This document shows positions 24,482 through 34,210 of a DNA stretch of 64,000 nt, piece by piece. The notes beneath the pieces were generated by a model. It worked only from the letters and a program-made list of their open reading frames with translations. It did not search any database and was not told the DNA's origin. Both the position numbers and the translations under genes were made by a program. The stretch is from Psychroflexus torquis ATCC 700755. Lineage in GTDB: Bacteria > Bacteroidota > Bacteroidia > Flavobacteriales > Flavobacteriaceae. Each line of letters begins with the position of its first letter. Within the stretch, counting starts at the first letter, position 1. The stretch lies in assembly GCF_000153485.2 (NCBI RefSeq), contig NC_018721.1, forward strand, positions 1-64,000, in the 5' to 3' direction.

Positions 24482-25429
24482 TATTGATTCGAAGTTAATA
24501 GTTCATTTAGATTCGACACCTCATTTTGATATAAATCACTACCAGTTGCGGAAAATAGACTGATATTCAATTTATTATAAGTACTTGAAAATTGAATTTT
24601 TGAATCTTTTGTAATTGGATTAGGATAAACTACTGCCATTTTTGTTGGTTTATTTTCAAAAGAGTCTAGATTTAAAAGACCCCCTTCTTCAATGCAGACG
24701 AAAAAATCAAGAGAATTTAAAAACCCTCCCATCATTTCACCAAATTCTTCAAAAGACCTAAGAAAAACAACTCTAGCCAACAAAGGCGAAAGGGTGCCTG
24801 TAAAGGCATTATCAGCATCGATAATATTCTTTTCAAGATAATTGATGTCATCATCAGAAATTTGATCATTGGCGATAATAAAGTTGATGAACTCTTCTTT
24901 CTGAAAATCATCAGGCAAACTACTAATTTCAAGAACAACATAATACTGATAGACCCCTTCAATGGGCAAACACTCATAATCAAAACAACTAAAAAATTTG
25001 AAGGAATCATCATAATCAACTAAAATGGAATACATTTCCTGATTAGCCTCTATTGAAACTCTTCGAGAATTTGAGTTCTCAGGATTAATTTTTTCAACAT
25101 TGATAATATCATCATTCAAAGTAATGATCTCTTCTTCTGATATATTTTCTTTAAGAGTTATAAAATCAATCAAGTCATTTTTATTGAAATCATCACTCAA
25201 AATTTCTATGTCTAATTGAGCAGTGTATTGAAACAATCCCTCTTCTGTCTGACAAGAATTTTGAGTATAGGATATGTTCACTAAAAGAATAATACATAAA
25301 TAGGTGAAGTTTAATTTCATAAAAAATACTTAATATTAAAATAAACAATTGATAATCAGATAAATATAGTTAGATAAAACATCATAATCTAAAAATAAAA
25401 AGCTTTTTCAGAATTTACAGTTCTTATTT

Positions 25430-25590
25430 TACGGTTTTTTCAAATCCATTCTGAAATCAATTTTAAAACCACCGGAGACATCGTTTGCTCTATAAGTTGA
25501 TATTCAAAATATCTCCTGTATCACTGTCTTGGAAAAGGTGATTTAAGCCTTTAAGCTCCTAGGTCTTCACATTTATAATTTCTTACTTTT
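25430..25590 (-). pseudogene. Fragment: C-terminus of an alpha/beta hydrolase paralogue
   Basis: This stretch aligns base for base, with scattered differences, to the last 150 bases of the hydrolase gene at 29459-30826 (for example ACCACCGGAGACAT and GCTCTATAAGTTGATATTC). It lies upstream of the T9SS-type gene exactly as the intact hydrolase lies upstream of the chimeric fragment at 28904. It is the residue of a duplicated two-gene block. The 25591-25876 gap has no gene; a small GAGGG/CCCTC hairpin near 25700 precedes the receptor gene. Confidence 0.65.
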
Positions 25591-25876
25591 TAAAATTCAA
25601 TGGAGAACACTCAATATGTTTTACTATGAATGAATCAATTTATTAGATGCATCCTAACAAAACATAAATCAACTATTCAATTTTTCTCTAACAGGATCGA
25701 GGGAGAAACCCTCAATTAGTATTTTACTTAACTTTTCTGAATGAAATTAATCGCTAAGCCTTCTACAAACGCTTATGTATGTTAAACATTTTTAATAAAA
25801 ATAAATTAAAACTTAATTTTAACATAAATTATCTTATTTTAGCATAAATTAGTCTAATAAATCAAAAAATGTTAAC

Positions 25877-28747
25877 ATGAAAAAAAATTATGTATTACGA
25901 TTAATGGTAATGTTTTTATTCAGTTTTTCTTTCTTTGCACAGGAAGTTGAAATAAAAGGAGTAATCACAGACCAAGACAACCAGCCGCTCCCCGGAGTTA
26001 CTGTGGTGGTTGAAGGAACAAATAGAGGAGCTACAACAGATTTTGATGGCAACTACACTATCAAGGTAGAAAAGGGAGAAACACTTTTATTTTCTTATAT
26101 TGGTTTTGACCCACAAAAGATCAAGATTGAGAATAATACGACTATTAATGTCACCTTAAAGATGGGTATGCAGCTTGATTCTGTAGTCGTTATAGGTTCC
26201 AGGAGCCCTGGAAGAACGACTGTGAATTCTGCAGTAGCTATAGATGTCTTTGATATTCAACAACTTACCAAAGCTAGTCCGCAGGTAAACTTGAACCAAA
26301 TATTAAATTATGTGGCACCATCTTTTACGTCCAACACACAAACCATATCGGATGGAACAGACCATGTTGATCCAGCTTCTTTAAGAGGTTTAGGTCCAGA
26401 TCAAGTTTTGGTTCTTATCAACGGAAAAAGAAGACATACGTCTTCTTTGATCAATGTCAACGGAACCTTTGGTCGGGGAAGTGTAGGAACAGATCTTAAT
26501 GCTATACCAGCGGCGGCTGTTCAGAATATTGAGGTGTTACGAGACGGTGCCGCGGCTCAATATGGTTCTGATGCTATTGCTGGTGTTATCAATATAATTT
26601 TAACAGATAAAACAAATGAGCTTCAACTCAATGTAACTTCTGGAGCCAATTTTTCAAGAAATGCCAACAGCCAAACTGGAGGTGTTGATGGAGAGACTAC
26701 AAATGTTAGTGCCAGTTACGGTTTGGACTTGGGAGATAAAGGTGGATTTATCAATTTTAGTGGAGACTTCGATATTCGTGAAGATTATAACAGAATGAAA
26801 GAATGGGAAGGTGATGTATACAATAGATACAACACTGTAGAGCGATTTGCCAATGCTGATGGTTACGATATCACCAATCTTCTAGATAATGATGTTTCTG
26901 ATGTGATCCAATACGGTAATCAAGCTGGTTTTAATTTGGATCCAAATGCAACAAAAGAACAACTACAAGATATCTTATCGGTAGACAATACCTCTGCTGA
27001 ACTTGAAGCAAGAAATCAGGTAAGAAGTGATTTCAATATGAGAGTTGGTCAATCCAGGCTTAGGGGTGGTCGCTTGTTTGTAAATTTTGCTTTACCTCTT
27101 GATGATGATGGTACAGAATTATACTCGTTTGCAGGAATAAGTTCAAGAAACGGAAATTCTGCAGGTTTCTACAGGCTACCGAATCAGAGTAGAACATTTA
27201 CACCTACTTATATCAATGGATTTTTACCAGAAATTAATTCTAAAGTAAAAGATGAATCTCTTTCAGTTGGTATTAAAGGTTCAGTTGGTGACTGGAATGT
27301 GGATTTCAGCAATACTTATGGAAAAAATAGTTTCCTTTATGTCATTGGTAATACTTCCAATGCGTCCTTGCAAAATGCATCTCCAACTGTTTTTGATGCT
27401 GGTGGATTTTCTTTTGCTCAAAACACTACCAATCTTGATGTCAGTCAATTTTTTGAAGATGTATCTAAAGGGCTTAATGTTGCTTTTGGTGGAGAACACC
27501 GTTTGGAGACTTACGAAATTGTTGCTGGACAAGAATCATCTTATTCTCAATATACCTCAGCAGGAGAAGTTATTACTTTAGCTTCGCAACAACCAGCAAC
27601 AGACTTTTTTGGAGCAGCAAGGCCTGGAGGTGCTCAGGTTTTTCCTGGTTTTAGCCCAAAAAATGAATTAAACAGAAGTCGTTCTAGTGTTGCCGGTTAC
27701 GTAGATGTAGAGCTTGATGTCAGTGAGGAATTTCTATTAAGCTTTGCTAGTCGCTATGAAGACTATTCAGATTTTGGTTCAACTGTTAATTTTAAACTTG
27801 CATCTCGTTATAAACTTACAGACAATGTCAACTTAAGGGCTTCTGCCAATACTGGATTTAGAGCACCATCTTTGCATCAATTAAATTTCAACTCTACGTC
27901 TACTATTTTCGATCAAAATGGCGATCCACAGGAAGTGGGTACCTTTGCCAACGATAGCAGAGCTGCTGAATTACTAGGTATTCCCGAATTAAAACAAGAA
28001 ATTTCCAGAAGTATAAGTTTAGGATTAACGGGGAAATTTCCTGAAGCTAATCTTACATTCACAGCAGATGCCTATTGGGTAGGAATTGATGATAGAGTGG
28101 TTTATACGGGCCAATTTACTGGCCCAGGAACGGGAACTGAACTGGATAATCTCCTAAGACAAGCTAATGCTTCGAGAGCTTCCTTTTTTGCTAATGCTAT
28201 TGATACAGAGTCCAGAGGTTTTGATTTTGTCATTACTCATAAAACCAATATCGGTACCAATTCCAAGCTTAACACAGACCTTTCTGGAACTCTATCACAA
28301 ACACGACAAGTTGGCGACATTAAGGCCTCTGAAGTCTTAACTAATGCAGGACTTGTTGATACTTATTTCCCACAAGATAGCAGAGTTTATCTTGAAGAAG
28401 CTGTGCCTAGAACCAAAATTAATCTAACCAATAATTATACAGTTGGAAATTTTAATGTTTTCCTTAGAAACGTATTTTTTGGTAAGGTCACTGAAGCAAC
28501 TCCAACAATAGAAAATCAGCAAATTTTTAGTGAAAAATTAGTCACCGATTTATCCTTCGGCTATGTTGCGTCTCCTAGTTTAACTTTTACTCTTGGTGCT
28601 AATAATATATTCGATATTTATCCAGACCGTGCAGAAGATGCATTTGGAAATAGAAGCGGTGGTCGTTTTGACTGGTCAAGGCGTGCTCAGCAATTTGGCA
28701 TTGCCGGCCGTTTCCTTTTTGCTAGAATGAGTATTACACTCCAATAA
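25877..28747 (+). CDS. TonB-dependent outer membrane receptor
   Basis: A 956-residue receptor. It has a signal peptide ([16 protein letters not shown]), a carboxypeptidase regulatory-like domain ([20 protein letters not shown], about residues 22-110), a plug (about 115-245: [20 protein letters not shown] and [20 protein letters not shown]), and a long beta-barrel ending [12 protein letters not shown] with a C-terminal aromatic or hydrophobic residue as required for assembly. There is no SusD gene beside it, so the substrate is more likely a siderophore, vitamin or other small ligand than a glycan. Energy would come from TonB-ExbBD. A strong terminator follows. Confidence 0.93.
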   Translation: MKKNYVLRLMVMFLFSFSFFAQEVEIKGVITDQDNQPLPGVTVVVEGTNRGATTDFDGNYTIKVEKGETLLFSYIGFDPQKIKIENNTTINVTLKMGMQLDSVVVIGSRSPGRTTVNSAVAIDVFDIQQLTKASPQVNLNQILNYVAPSFTSNTQTISDGTDHVDPASLRGLGPDQVLVLINGKRRHTSSLINVNGTFGRGSVGTDLNAIPAAAVQNIEVLRDGAAAQYGSDAIAGVINIILTDKTNELQLNVTSGANFSRNANSQTGGVDGETTNVSASYGLDLGDKGGFINFSGDFDIREDYNRMKEWEGDVYNRYNTVERFANADGYDITNLLDNDVSDVIQYGNQAGFNLDPNATKEQLQDILSVDNTSAELEARNQVRSDFNMRVGQSRLRGGRLFVNFALPLDDDGTELYSFAGISSRNGNSAGFYRLPNQSRTFTPTYINGFLPEINSKVKDESLSVGIKGSVGDWNVDFSNTYGKNSFLYVIGNTSNASLQNASPTVFDAGGFSFAQNTTNLDVSQFFEDVSKGLNVAFGGEHRLETYEIVAGQESSYSQYTSAGEVITLASQQPATDFFGAARPGGAQVFPGFSPKNELNRSRSSVAGYVDVELDVSEEFLLSFASRYEDYSDFGSTVNFKLASRYKLTDNVNLRASANTGFRAPSLHQLNFNSTSTIFDQNGDPQEVGTFANDSRAAELLGIPELKQEISRSISLGLTGKFPEANLTFTADAYWVGIDDRVVYTGQFTGPGTGTELDNLLRQANASRASFFANAIDTESRGFDFVITHKTNIGTNSKLNTDLSGTLSQTRQVGDIKASEVLTNAGLVDTYFPQDSRVYLEEAVPRTKINLTNNYTVGNFNVFLRNVFFGKVTEATPTIENQQIFSEKLVTDLSFGYVASPSLTFTLGANNIFDIYPDRAEDAFGNRSGGRFDWSRRAQQFGIAGRFLFARMSITLQ

Positions 28748-28760
28748 AATTGTTTAATCT

Positions 28761-28810
28761 ATAAAATAAGAGACCCTATTTCAAAATTGAAATAGGGTCT
28801 CTTATTTTAT
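28761..28810 (+). terminator. Rho-independent terminator of TonB receptor gene
   Basis: Perfect 24-bp arms (28761-28784 and 28787-28810) around a two-base loop, core AGAGACCCTATTTCAA, with A- and T-rich outer ends. It can act on both strands. Confidence 0.9.
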
Positions 28811-28903
28811 AATGAATTGATATATGTAAATTTAAAAAAAGATGATTACCCATTAAGTTCTAAAAATTAGTACTTATTATGAGCTGTTTTTGAAAAGATT
28901 TCT

Positions 28904-29240
28904 TTAATATACTTCGTGACTTGAAGAGATCTTTTCTATAATACCATACTCTTTACTATCCTCGGTTTCTATCTTCTGGAAAAGAGGGTTTAAACTTTTA
29001 AACTCCATAGTCTCCACATTTGTATTTTCATCCTTTTTAATTTCCAACTCTATAACTGCAAGATTTTCTTTAAGAGTTATAAAATCAATCAAGTCATTTT
29101 TATTGAAATCATCACTAAATATTTCTATGTCTAATTAAGCAGTGTATTGAAACAATCCCTCTTCTGTTTGACAAGAATTTTGAGTATAGTATAAATTCAC
29201 TTAAAGAATAATACATAAATAGGTGAAGCTTAATTTCATA
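28904..29240 (-). pseudogene. Chimera of T9SS-type gene start and hydrolase end
   Basis: On the minus strand this begins like the 25320 gene (signal and QYTA-LDIEI region, with a CAA to TAA stop) and continues NKNDLIDFITLKEN. It then switches to the end of an alpha/beta hydrolase (LAVIELEIKKDENTNVETME... LFQKIETEDSKEYGIIEKIS). The intact partners are at 24481-25320 and 29459-30826. The switch falls where both genes encode KEN, a short shared sequence, so a deletion joined two tandem blocks. Confidence 0.7.
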
Positions 29241-29302
29241 AAAGAACATTTAACGTTAAAATAAAAAATTGATAATCAGATAAATAAAATTGATACATCT
29301 AA

Positions 29303-29430
29303 AAAGCAAAGAATCCTTGGGGCAAGCCCACGAGGCATTTAGATGGTCGTTTTTGATTGATGAAAACCATCCGTTTTCAAACTTTTCTTAAAACACGAGG
29401 CAAGCCTCGTGGAATTAAACCCAATAGAGA
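29303..29430 (+). repeat. Structured insert with palindromes
   Basis: About 125 bp absent from the equivalent place near 25395. It contains the perfect palindrome CACGAGGCAAGCCTCGTG (29394-29411), the related half CCCACGAGGC near 29328, and a GATGGT...ACCATC hairpin. It is GC-richer than the flanks. It may be a short mobile repeat or a structured RNA. Confidence 0.5.
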
Positions 29431-29458
29431 TTAAAGCCTTTTTCGGAATTTACAGTTT

Positions 29459-30826
29459 CTATTTTACAATTTTTGACACCCATTCTGTAATCAATTGTAA
29501 AACCACCGGAGACATTATTTGCTCTATAAGTTGATATTCTAAAATATCTCCTGTATCGCTATCTTGGAAGAGGTGATTTAAACCTTCTAGCTCGTGAGTT
29601 TCAACTTCCGTATTACCGCCATCACCCAACGCTTTATCTATAGCTGCTAAATTCTCTTTGGCAGACACTTGAAAGTCTTTACTTCCGTTAAGGGCAAGTA
29701 CAGGACAAGATACTTTTTGGAAGTAATTGGCAGGACTAGATGTTAGGATCGCCATCAATTCTAGATTATTGACGATAGAATTTACCATATCGTTAAGCTC
29801 CTTTTCAGGTATAGTAGTTTGGTATTTAATTGCTAGATTTTTTTGTAATTCTGATTTGAGAGCTTCGCCTTCTAGATTTGATTTTCTAAGTTCTGAGTAT
29901 AGGCTAGCTAACATTTCATTGGTCCCATCAATTTGTTTATCTGTCGCCCCTCTTAGTATAAGGAGATCTTTGCGCTGCTTAAGCATCATCACATCACCGT
30001 TAACCCCCGGAGCAGCTAGTAAAACTAAAAAGTCAATGTCGTTTTCAATAGCGAGTTTTGGGGCGAGTATACCTCCCAAGCTATGTCCTAACAAACCTAT
30101 TTTAGTACTATTTATTTGAGTGTTGGATAAAAGAAAATTGATGCCCGCTTGTGCATCTCCCATTTGAGTAGCTATAGTCATTTCTGAAGTTCGTCCACCA
30201 GACTCTCCTACCCCTCGCTCATCGAATCTCAAAACTGCAATCCCACTTTGGGTAAGTTCATGAGCCAAAAGCAAAAATGGCTTATGACCAAATATATTGC
30301 TATCTCTATCCTGAGGTCCACTGCCACTCAAAAGCAATACAGCAGGAAATGGACCGTCTCCTTTTGGTAAGCTAAGTGTCCCTGCCAAAACGACATCGTC
30401 ACTTGTGCTTTTATAACTCACCTCCTTAATCACATAAGCATATGGTGGCTTTGGTTCTTGAGGTCTATTCGGAAGAGTGTTCCCTCTTTTAAAATCAAGT
30501 TTGAAAGACATTCCATTTTGTGAAAAATTACCAACGATGGTATCTTTTAGGGCTAATTTTCCCTGATACTGAATACCTAACTCCTTAATTTTGATGGTTA
30601 ACAAAGAATCAATATAAGTGGTGGCGTCAGACTTATATCCTTCTACACCTTGTAAAGGGACATCCATCGTTGAAGCAAATCCGTTTTCTGTTGCATTAAT
30701 ATGGAAATTTATACCAAGAGAATTCCCTTGAAACTTCAACTCACCTTGCCAGTCTCCTGTAATGTCTTGAGCTAAAGTAATTGAGGATAAAACTAGTGTT
30801 AATAAAAAAGTGCAAAGTGTTTTCAT
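29459..30826 (-). CDS. Exported alpha/beta hydrolase
   Basis: A 455-residue protein. It has a signal peptide (MKTLCTFLLTLVLSSITLAQ), an N-terminal beta domain (about 21-125: DITGDWQGELKFQGNSL), then an alpha/beta hydrolase core with oxyanion-type AVLLLSGSGPQDRDSN, FDERGVGESGGR, the nucleophile elbow GLLGHSLGGILAP (Ser), ALNGSKDFQV (Asp) and LEGLNHLFQ (His). The full triad suggests an active esterase or peptidase of the S9-like/BAAT type acting in the periplasm. Substrate unknown. Fragments of a paralogue at 25430 and 28904 show that this gene was once duplicated. Confidence 0.88.
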   Translation of the reverse strand: MKTLCTFLLTLVLSSITLAQDITGDWQGELKFQGNSLGINFHINATENGFASTMDVPLQGVEGYKSDATTYIDSLLTIKIKELGIQYQGKLALKDTIVGNFSQNGMSFKLDFKRGNTLPNRPQEPKPPYAYVIKEVSYKSTSDDVVLAGTLSLPKGDGPFPAVLLLSGSGPQDRDSNIFGHKPFLLLAHELTQSGIAVLRFDERGVGESGGRTSEMTIATQMGDAQAGINFLLSNTQINSTKIGLLGHSLGGILAPKLAIENDIDFLVLLAAPGVNGDVMMLKQRKDLLILRGATDKQIDGTNEMLASLYSELRKSNLEGEALKSELQKNLAIKYQTTIPEKELNDMVNSIVNNLELMAILTSSPANYFQKVSCPVLALNGSKDFQVSAKENLAAIDKALGDGGNTEVETHELEGLNHLFQDSDTGDILEYQLIEQIMSPVVLQLITEWVSKIVK

Positions 30827-30892
30827 AGGAATTTATTTAATTTACAAATTTGGTTGCCATTTTAAATATGCCTTCAAAAGAAGTCAAGTAAG

Positions 30893-31684
30893 TTAAGTAT
30901 ACTCTTTTTTCGCTCCATCTTCAGGAATCCATAAGGTATCCAAAGAGATATTATTTTTAAGATCCTTTCGCTGAGTAGGGCAATGATTTAGAGCTTCCAA
31001 ATGGTTACAAATCACTTGACCTTTACTTTCCTCCACAAATTTTATAATATCTACCATAGTCATCAAAATTGGGTCGTGCTCATCGAGTTGAGCAGACCCG
31101 CAGGGGATCACACTTACATCAGGTTCTTTTTTGAACACAATGTCCTTAACCTCTTGGGTGTAAATTGTATCAGAACTTAAATATAGACTAGGTTCATTCG
31201 GCAATTCTATATAAAATCCCATCACGTTACCCATTAATTCAGCTACTTTACCATAACCATGAGTCGCAGAAGTGCCTTGTATAGTTCCTCCCAAAAAAGA
31301 AACGGCTTTGTTATACTCCAATTCTTGGACGACATGTAAACCTTTGGACTTTAGAGCATCCGCATCCAACTTACTGCAAGTTATAGGGATTTGTCTTTCT
31401 TTTAAGAAATCGATTCCAGCTTCATCTATGTGGTCTGCATGTTGGTGAGTAATCAAGGCATGCGTGGTTTTATCTAATACGTCTGAGGCTTGTTCTGGTA
31501 AAGCGACTAAAGGATTCCTAAAAGGCGGAAAGCGTTTAGAAGTGAATGTTTCTATGCTTCCCACTTCGCCAAGCATAGGATCTACTAAGATATGCTTAGT
31601 TTCTGTTTCGATAACAGCAGTAGCATTTCTAAGGTGATGATATGTCATTATTCTGATTTTGTTTTTAATTGGCCCAATGCTCAA
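30893..31684 (-). CDS. MBL-fold metal-dependent hydrolase
   Basis: A 263-residue protein; ATG at 31648 (MTYHHLRNATAVIE) is a likelier start because it begins right at the first beta strand. The metal-binding signature ALITHQHADHIDEAG (HxHxDH), the later ATHGYGK, LSSDTIYT (Asp) and ICNHLEALNHCP (His) mark a beta-lactamase fold close to UlaG-like hydrolases. It lacks a signal peptide and should be cytoplasmic. The substrate is not evident. It is followed 66 bp later by the exported hydrolase gene on the same strand. Confidence 0.85.
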   Translation of the reverse strand: MSIGPIKNKIRIMTYHHLRNATAVIETETKHILVDPMLGEVGSIETFTSKRFPPFRNPLVALPEQASDVLDKTTHALITHQHADHIDEAGIDFLKERQIPITCSKLDADALKSKGLHVVQELEYNKAVSFLGGTIQGTSATHGYGKVAELMGNVMGFYIELPNEPSLYLSSDTIYTQEVKDIVFKKEPDVSVIPCGSAQLDEHDPILMTMVDIIKFVEESKGQVICNHLEALNHCPTQRKDLKNNISLDTLWIPEDGAKKEYT

Positions 31685-31751
31685 AGATAATTCAACTTTT
31701 ATTATGAAGTTAAATTGATGCTATTGCTTTTATTTGCAGAAAAATCAAAAG

Positions 31752-31768
31752 ATGCAGATAAGTATAAA
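31752..31768 (+). pseudogene. Detached 5' end of the GNAT gene
   Basis: ATGCAGATAAGTATAAA encodes the first five codons (MQISI plus part of K) of the acetyltransferase gene. Removing the IS and one copy of ATAAA restores ATG CAG ATA AGT ATA AAA CCT TTT in frame with the body after 33347. Confidence 0.85.
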
Positions 31769-31821
31769 ACTCAAGTTTCGCACCCATTATTCACAGGGTT
31801 TAATTGGAAAAAAATAGCATG

Positions 31822-31846
31822 AAAACCAAGGGAAACCCCTGGTTTT
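31822..31846 (+). terminator. Hairpin ahead of the transposase gene
   Basis: AAAACCAAGGG...CCCCTGGTTTT pairs over 11 bases just inside the IS left end. This is a common device that blocks outside transcription from entering the transposase gene. Confidence 0.55.
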
Positions 31847-31883
31847 ACTGTATCTTTAAGTAACTAAACACAAAGTACAAAAC

Positions 31884-33317
31884 ATGCTACAACACGAATA
31901 TATTGCAAAAGTTCAAGAAATAAAAGGGAAGTTTAATAAGGTTTGGTTTAATTCAGACTATTTACGGGCACATCTAAATATTTTAGGCTTCAATAGAATA
32001 AAAAAACAATTCAGTTGGTGCAAAAAGGCGGGTTTTTCATTTGAGGATTTGATCGCTACACTCTTGATTTTGCCCCTTATTGGAATTAATTCTATTTATG
32101 GACTTACAACTGACAAAGATCCAGAACTTAATAAATGTGGAAAAGATTCATACTATCGAATCTTGGCAAATCAAAAAATTAATTGGAGAGCTTTTTTGGC
32201 CCAGTTTGTAAAGCAATATCTATTGAAAGATGAACTCTTCACCCCCTCAGCAGACCCTACAAGATGCTTGATCTTTGATGATACTGATCTTTCAAAAACA
32301 GGAAAGACTATTGAAGGAGTCTCAAAGATCTACAACCATGTGTCAAAGACCTACTATTTAGGTTTCAAGCTACTTGTGGCTGGGTATTGGAATGGAAGTG
32401 TTTTTATCCCCATTGATTTTAGTCTGCACCGTGAGAGCAAAACATCAAGATTAAAATATGGTCTAACCGCAAAGCAGCGTAAGGCCCAAAAGAAGACACC
32501 AAGATGTAGTAAAACAGTTGCGGCAAAGAGGTATAGGGAACTCAATAAAAAGAAAACAGACCTAGTAGTGCAAATGTTTTCCAGGGTTGTAAAGCGTAAA
32601 ATTCCTGTAGACTATATTTTAATAGATACCTGGTTTACAAGTGTGGGATTACTTAAAAAGTTACGAAGTATTTGCAGTTCGACCCATATTATTGGGATGT
32701 ATAAATACAATAGTAAAATTGAAGTCAGATCAAAGGTCAAAACTTTAGCACAACTTAAAAAACAGAAAGCAAAGCCCAAGCGCTGTCGTAAATTCAATTA
32801 CTACTACCATCATTACATAGCTGAAATTGATGGGCTCAAGGTTGCTCTCTTTATTTCAAAGCGTGGGAAGAACGGCAAATGGCACACCTTAATAACCACT
32901 GATACATCACTCAAATTTGTAAAAGCAATTGAAGTATATAGTATTCGATGGTCAATTGAAGTCTTTTTTAAAGAAGCCAAGCAGCTCTTTGGTCTTGGAA
33001 AGTGTCAGTCTACCAATTTTGATGTCCAGATTGCACAAATAACAATTGCAATGACCCAATATCTGCTTACAAGTATTCGGTACAGAATGGAGGCTTATGA
33101 AACCATAGGCGGATTATTTAAAGATTTAAAACAGGATTATATTGAAAATAAGCTGAATATCAGAATATTGGCAGTTGTCAACTTAATTTTAACCAATTTG
33201 GAAAAACTAGTAGAATCAATTGATATTGAACTTATTACATCCAAAATAATAGAGGATATTGAGAGTTATGGGTTTCTAACAAATACCCATAGCTTTAATC
33301 ATCAGGGTGTTAAGTGA
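31884..33317 (+). CDS. IS4 family transposase
   Basis: A 477-residue DDE transposase with the N-terminal region GFSFEDLIATLLILPLIGINSIYGL. The catalytic residues sit in CLIFDDTDLSKTGK (first D), VDYILIDTWFTSVGLLKKL (second D) and YSIRWSIEVFFKEAKQLFGLG, the Y-R-E signature (Y-x2-R-W-x-IE-x-FFK). The long insert between the second D and E is usual for the IS4 group. The frame is complete and the ends are intact, so mobility is possible. The 5-bp target duplication suits IS1634-like members. Confidence 0.93.
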   Translation: MLQHEYIAKVQEIKGKFNKVWFNSDYLRAHLNILGFNRIKKQFSWCKKAGFSFEDLIATLLILPLIGINSIYGLTTDKDPELNKCGKDSYYRILANQKINWRAFLAQFVKQYLLKDELFTPSADPTRCLIFDDTDLSKTGKTIEGVSKIYNHVSKTYYLGFKLLVAGYWNGSVFIPIDFSLHRESKTSRLKYGLTAKQRKAQKKTPRCSKTVAAKRYRELNKKKTDLVVQMFSRVVKRKIPVDYILIDTWFTSVGLLKKLRSICSSTHIIGMYKYNSKIEVRSKVKTLAQLKKQKAKPKRCRKFNYYYHHYIAEIDGLKVALFISKRGKNGKWHTLITTDTSLKFVKAIEVYSIRWSIEVFFKEAKQLFGLGKCQSTNFDVQIAQITIAMTQYLLTSIRYRMEAYETIGGLFKDLKQDYIENKLNIRILAVVNLILTNLEKLVESIDIELITSKIIEDIESYGFLTNTHSFNHQGVK

Positions 33318-33327
33318 AATTGATTAG

Positions 33328-33849
33328 GTGCGAAACTTGAGTATAAAACCTTTTAGTTCCTCTGAAGTTGAATCCCTCGAAGAGTTGAGCCAGAAGACCT
33401 TTAAAGAATCCCATGGACATAGTGCTACTGAAATAGATGTCCAAAACTATGTTGATTATCACTTCAACACCCACACTTTATCAAAAGATCTTGATGACTC
33501 CACTATCTACTTCAATAAAATACTTTTTGACGACCAACTGGCTGGATATTCCAAATTAATAGTAGACAAACCTCATCCTCTTTCCGATATATCGCCAATA
33601 GCTAAATTTGAAAGGCTTTATCTTTTAAAAGATTTTTACGGACTTGGTCTTGGCAAAGAGCTTCTAAAACACAATATAGAAATCGCTAGAACACATCAAC
33701 AAAAAGCCCTTTGGATATTTGTATGGACTGAAAATGAAAACGGACTTAAGTTTTATAAAAAAAATGATTTTAAAATTATTGGCACTCACAACTTCAAAAT
33801 AAGTGACCAACATTCCAATCCCAATTTTGTAATGTTGAAATTATTATAA
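33328..33849 (+). CDS. GNAT acetyltransferase, start displaced by an IS
   Basis: A 173-residue frame. The acetyl-CoA site is LKDFYGLGLGKELLKHNIEIA (R/Q-x-x-G-x-G/A type, about residues 102-122), with FVWTENENGLKFYKKNDFKIIG as the C-terminal beta-alpha of the fold, like PA4026/YhfO-type acetyltransferases. The native start (MQISIKPFSS) lies before the IS at 31752. What remains can start only at GTG 33328 inside the IS end, giving the new N-terminus MRNLSIKPFSS in frame. The core is therefore whole and may still be translated, but without the normal promoter. The substrate is unknown. Confidence 0.75.
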   Translation: MRNLSIKPFSSSEVESLEELSQKTFKESHGHSATEIDVQNYVDYHFNTHTLSKDLDDSTIYFNKILFDDQLAGYSKLIVDKPHPLSDISPIAKFERLYLLKDFYGLGLGKELLKHNIEIARTHQQKALWIFVWTENENGLKFYKKNDFKIIGTHNFKISDQHSNPNFVMLKLL

Positions 33850-34210
33850 GTTTTTCAAAAATTGTAATGCCCTCTATAAATTCCTTACCTGTTTGAGAAG
33901 AAACTGTAGCCAAATCTCCCCGTTTTAAATAGGAATCTTCATATCATGACTCGTCAAAATCTTAAGAGCCTCATAGTTTTTGAAATTTTAAGCTTAAAAG
34001 AAAGCACCTAAAATCTCATTTGGATTTTAAACCACCGTTACAAAGGATATGATTCGTGAAAAAATAATTAAATAGAACTAAACTATGACCAGCAGATTTT
34101 TTAAAGATATAAGACATTTCAAACTCTAGCAAACCTTATGATATTGCAGCTATTTTCTTTTGAATTTAGGGACAAATCGTCTTATCTTTCCCTAAATAAA
34201 CTTAGAACCT

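Larger units (their letters stand above)
23275..25320 (-). pseudogene. T9SS-sorted exported protein split by IS630
   Basis: The upstream part (25320-24481, 279 residues) has a signal peptide (FTYLCIILLVNISYTQ) and two related repeats of about 100 residues (QYTAQLDIEILSDDF... and QYYVVLEISSLPDDF...). The start of a type IX sorting domain follows (VYPNPITKDSKIQF... LFSATGSDLYQNEVSNLNEL). It breaks at the IS630 end. Beyond the IS (23361-23275) the missing tail appears: PMGPLFLRITNSASAKSEII then KILKIKNQ and a stop. The join is one base out of frame, so another small change occurred. Function unknown; it was probably surface-exposed. Confidence 0.7.
31769..33342 (+). mobile_element. IS4-type insertion sequence, complete
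   Basis: A 1574-bp element with perfect 16-bp inverted ends ACTCAAGTTTCGCACC and GGTGCGAAACTTGAGT and a 5-bp target duplication ATAAA (31764-31768 and 33343-33347). Excision restores an open acetyltransferase start, which fixes both ends. Confidence 0.93.

Noticed and set aside
27252..27581. A 109-codon frame within the TonB receptor
   Set aside because: It is a frame shadow, rich in Leu and Met, of the intact receptor gene.
33850..34210. Minus-strand scrap reading KRGDLATVSSQTGKEFIEGI
   Set aside because: It is too short, with stops on both sides, to claim a gene or a named pseudogene.
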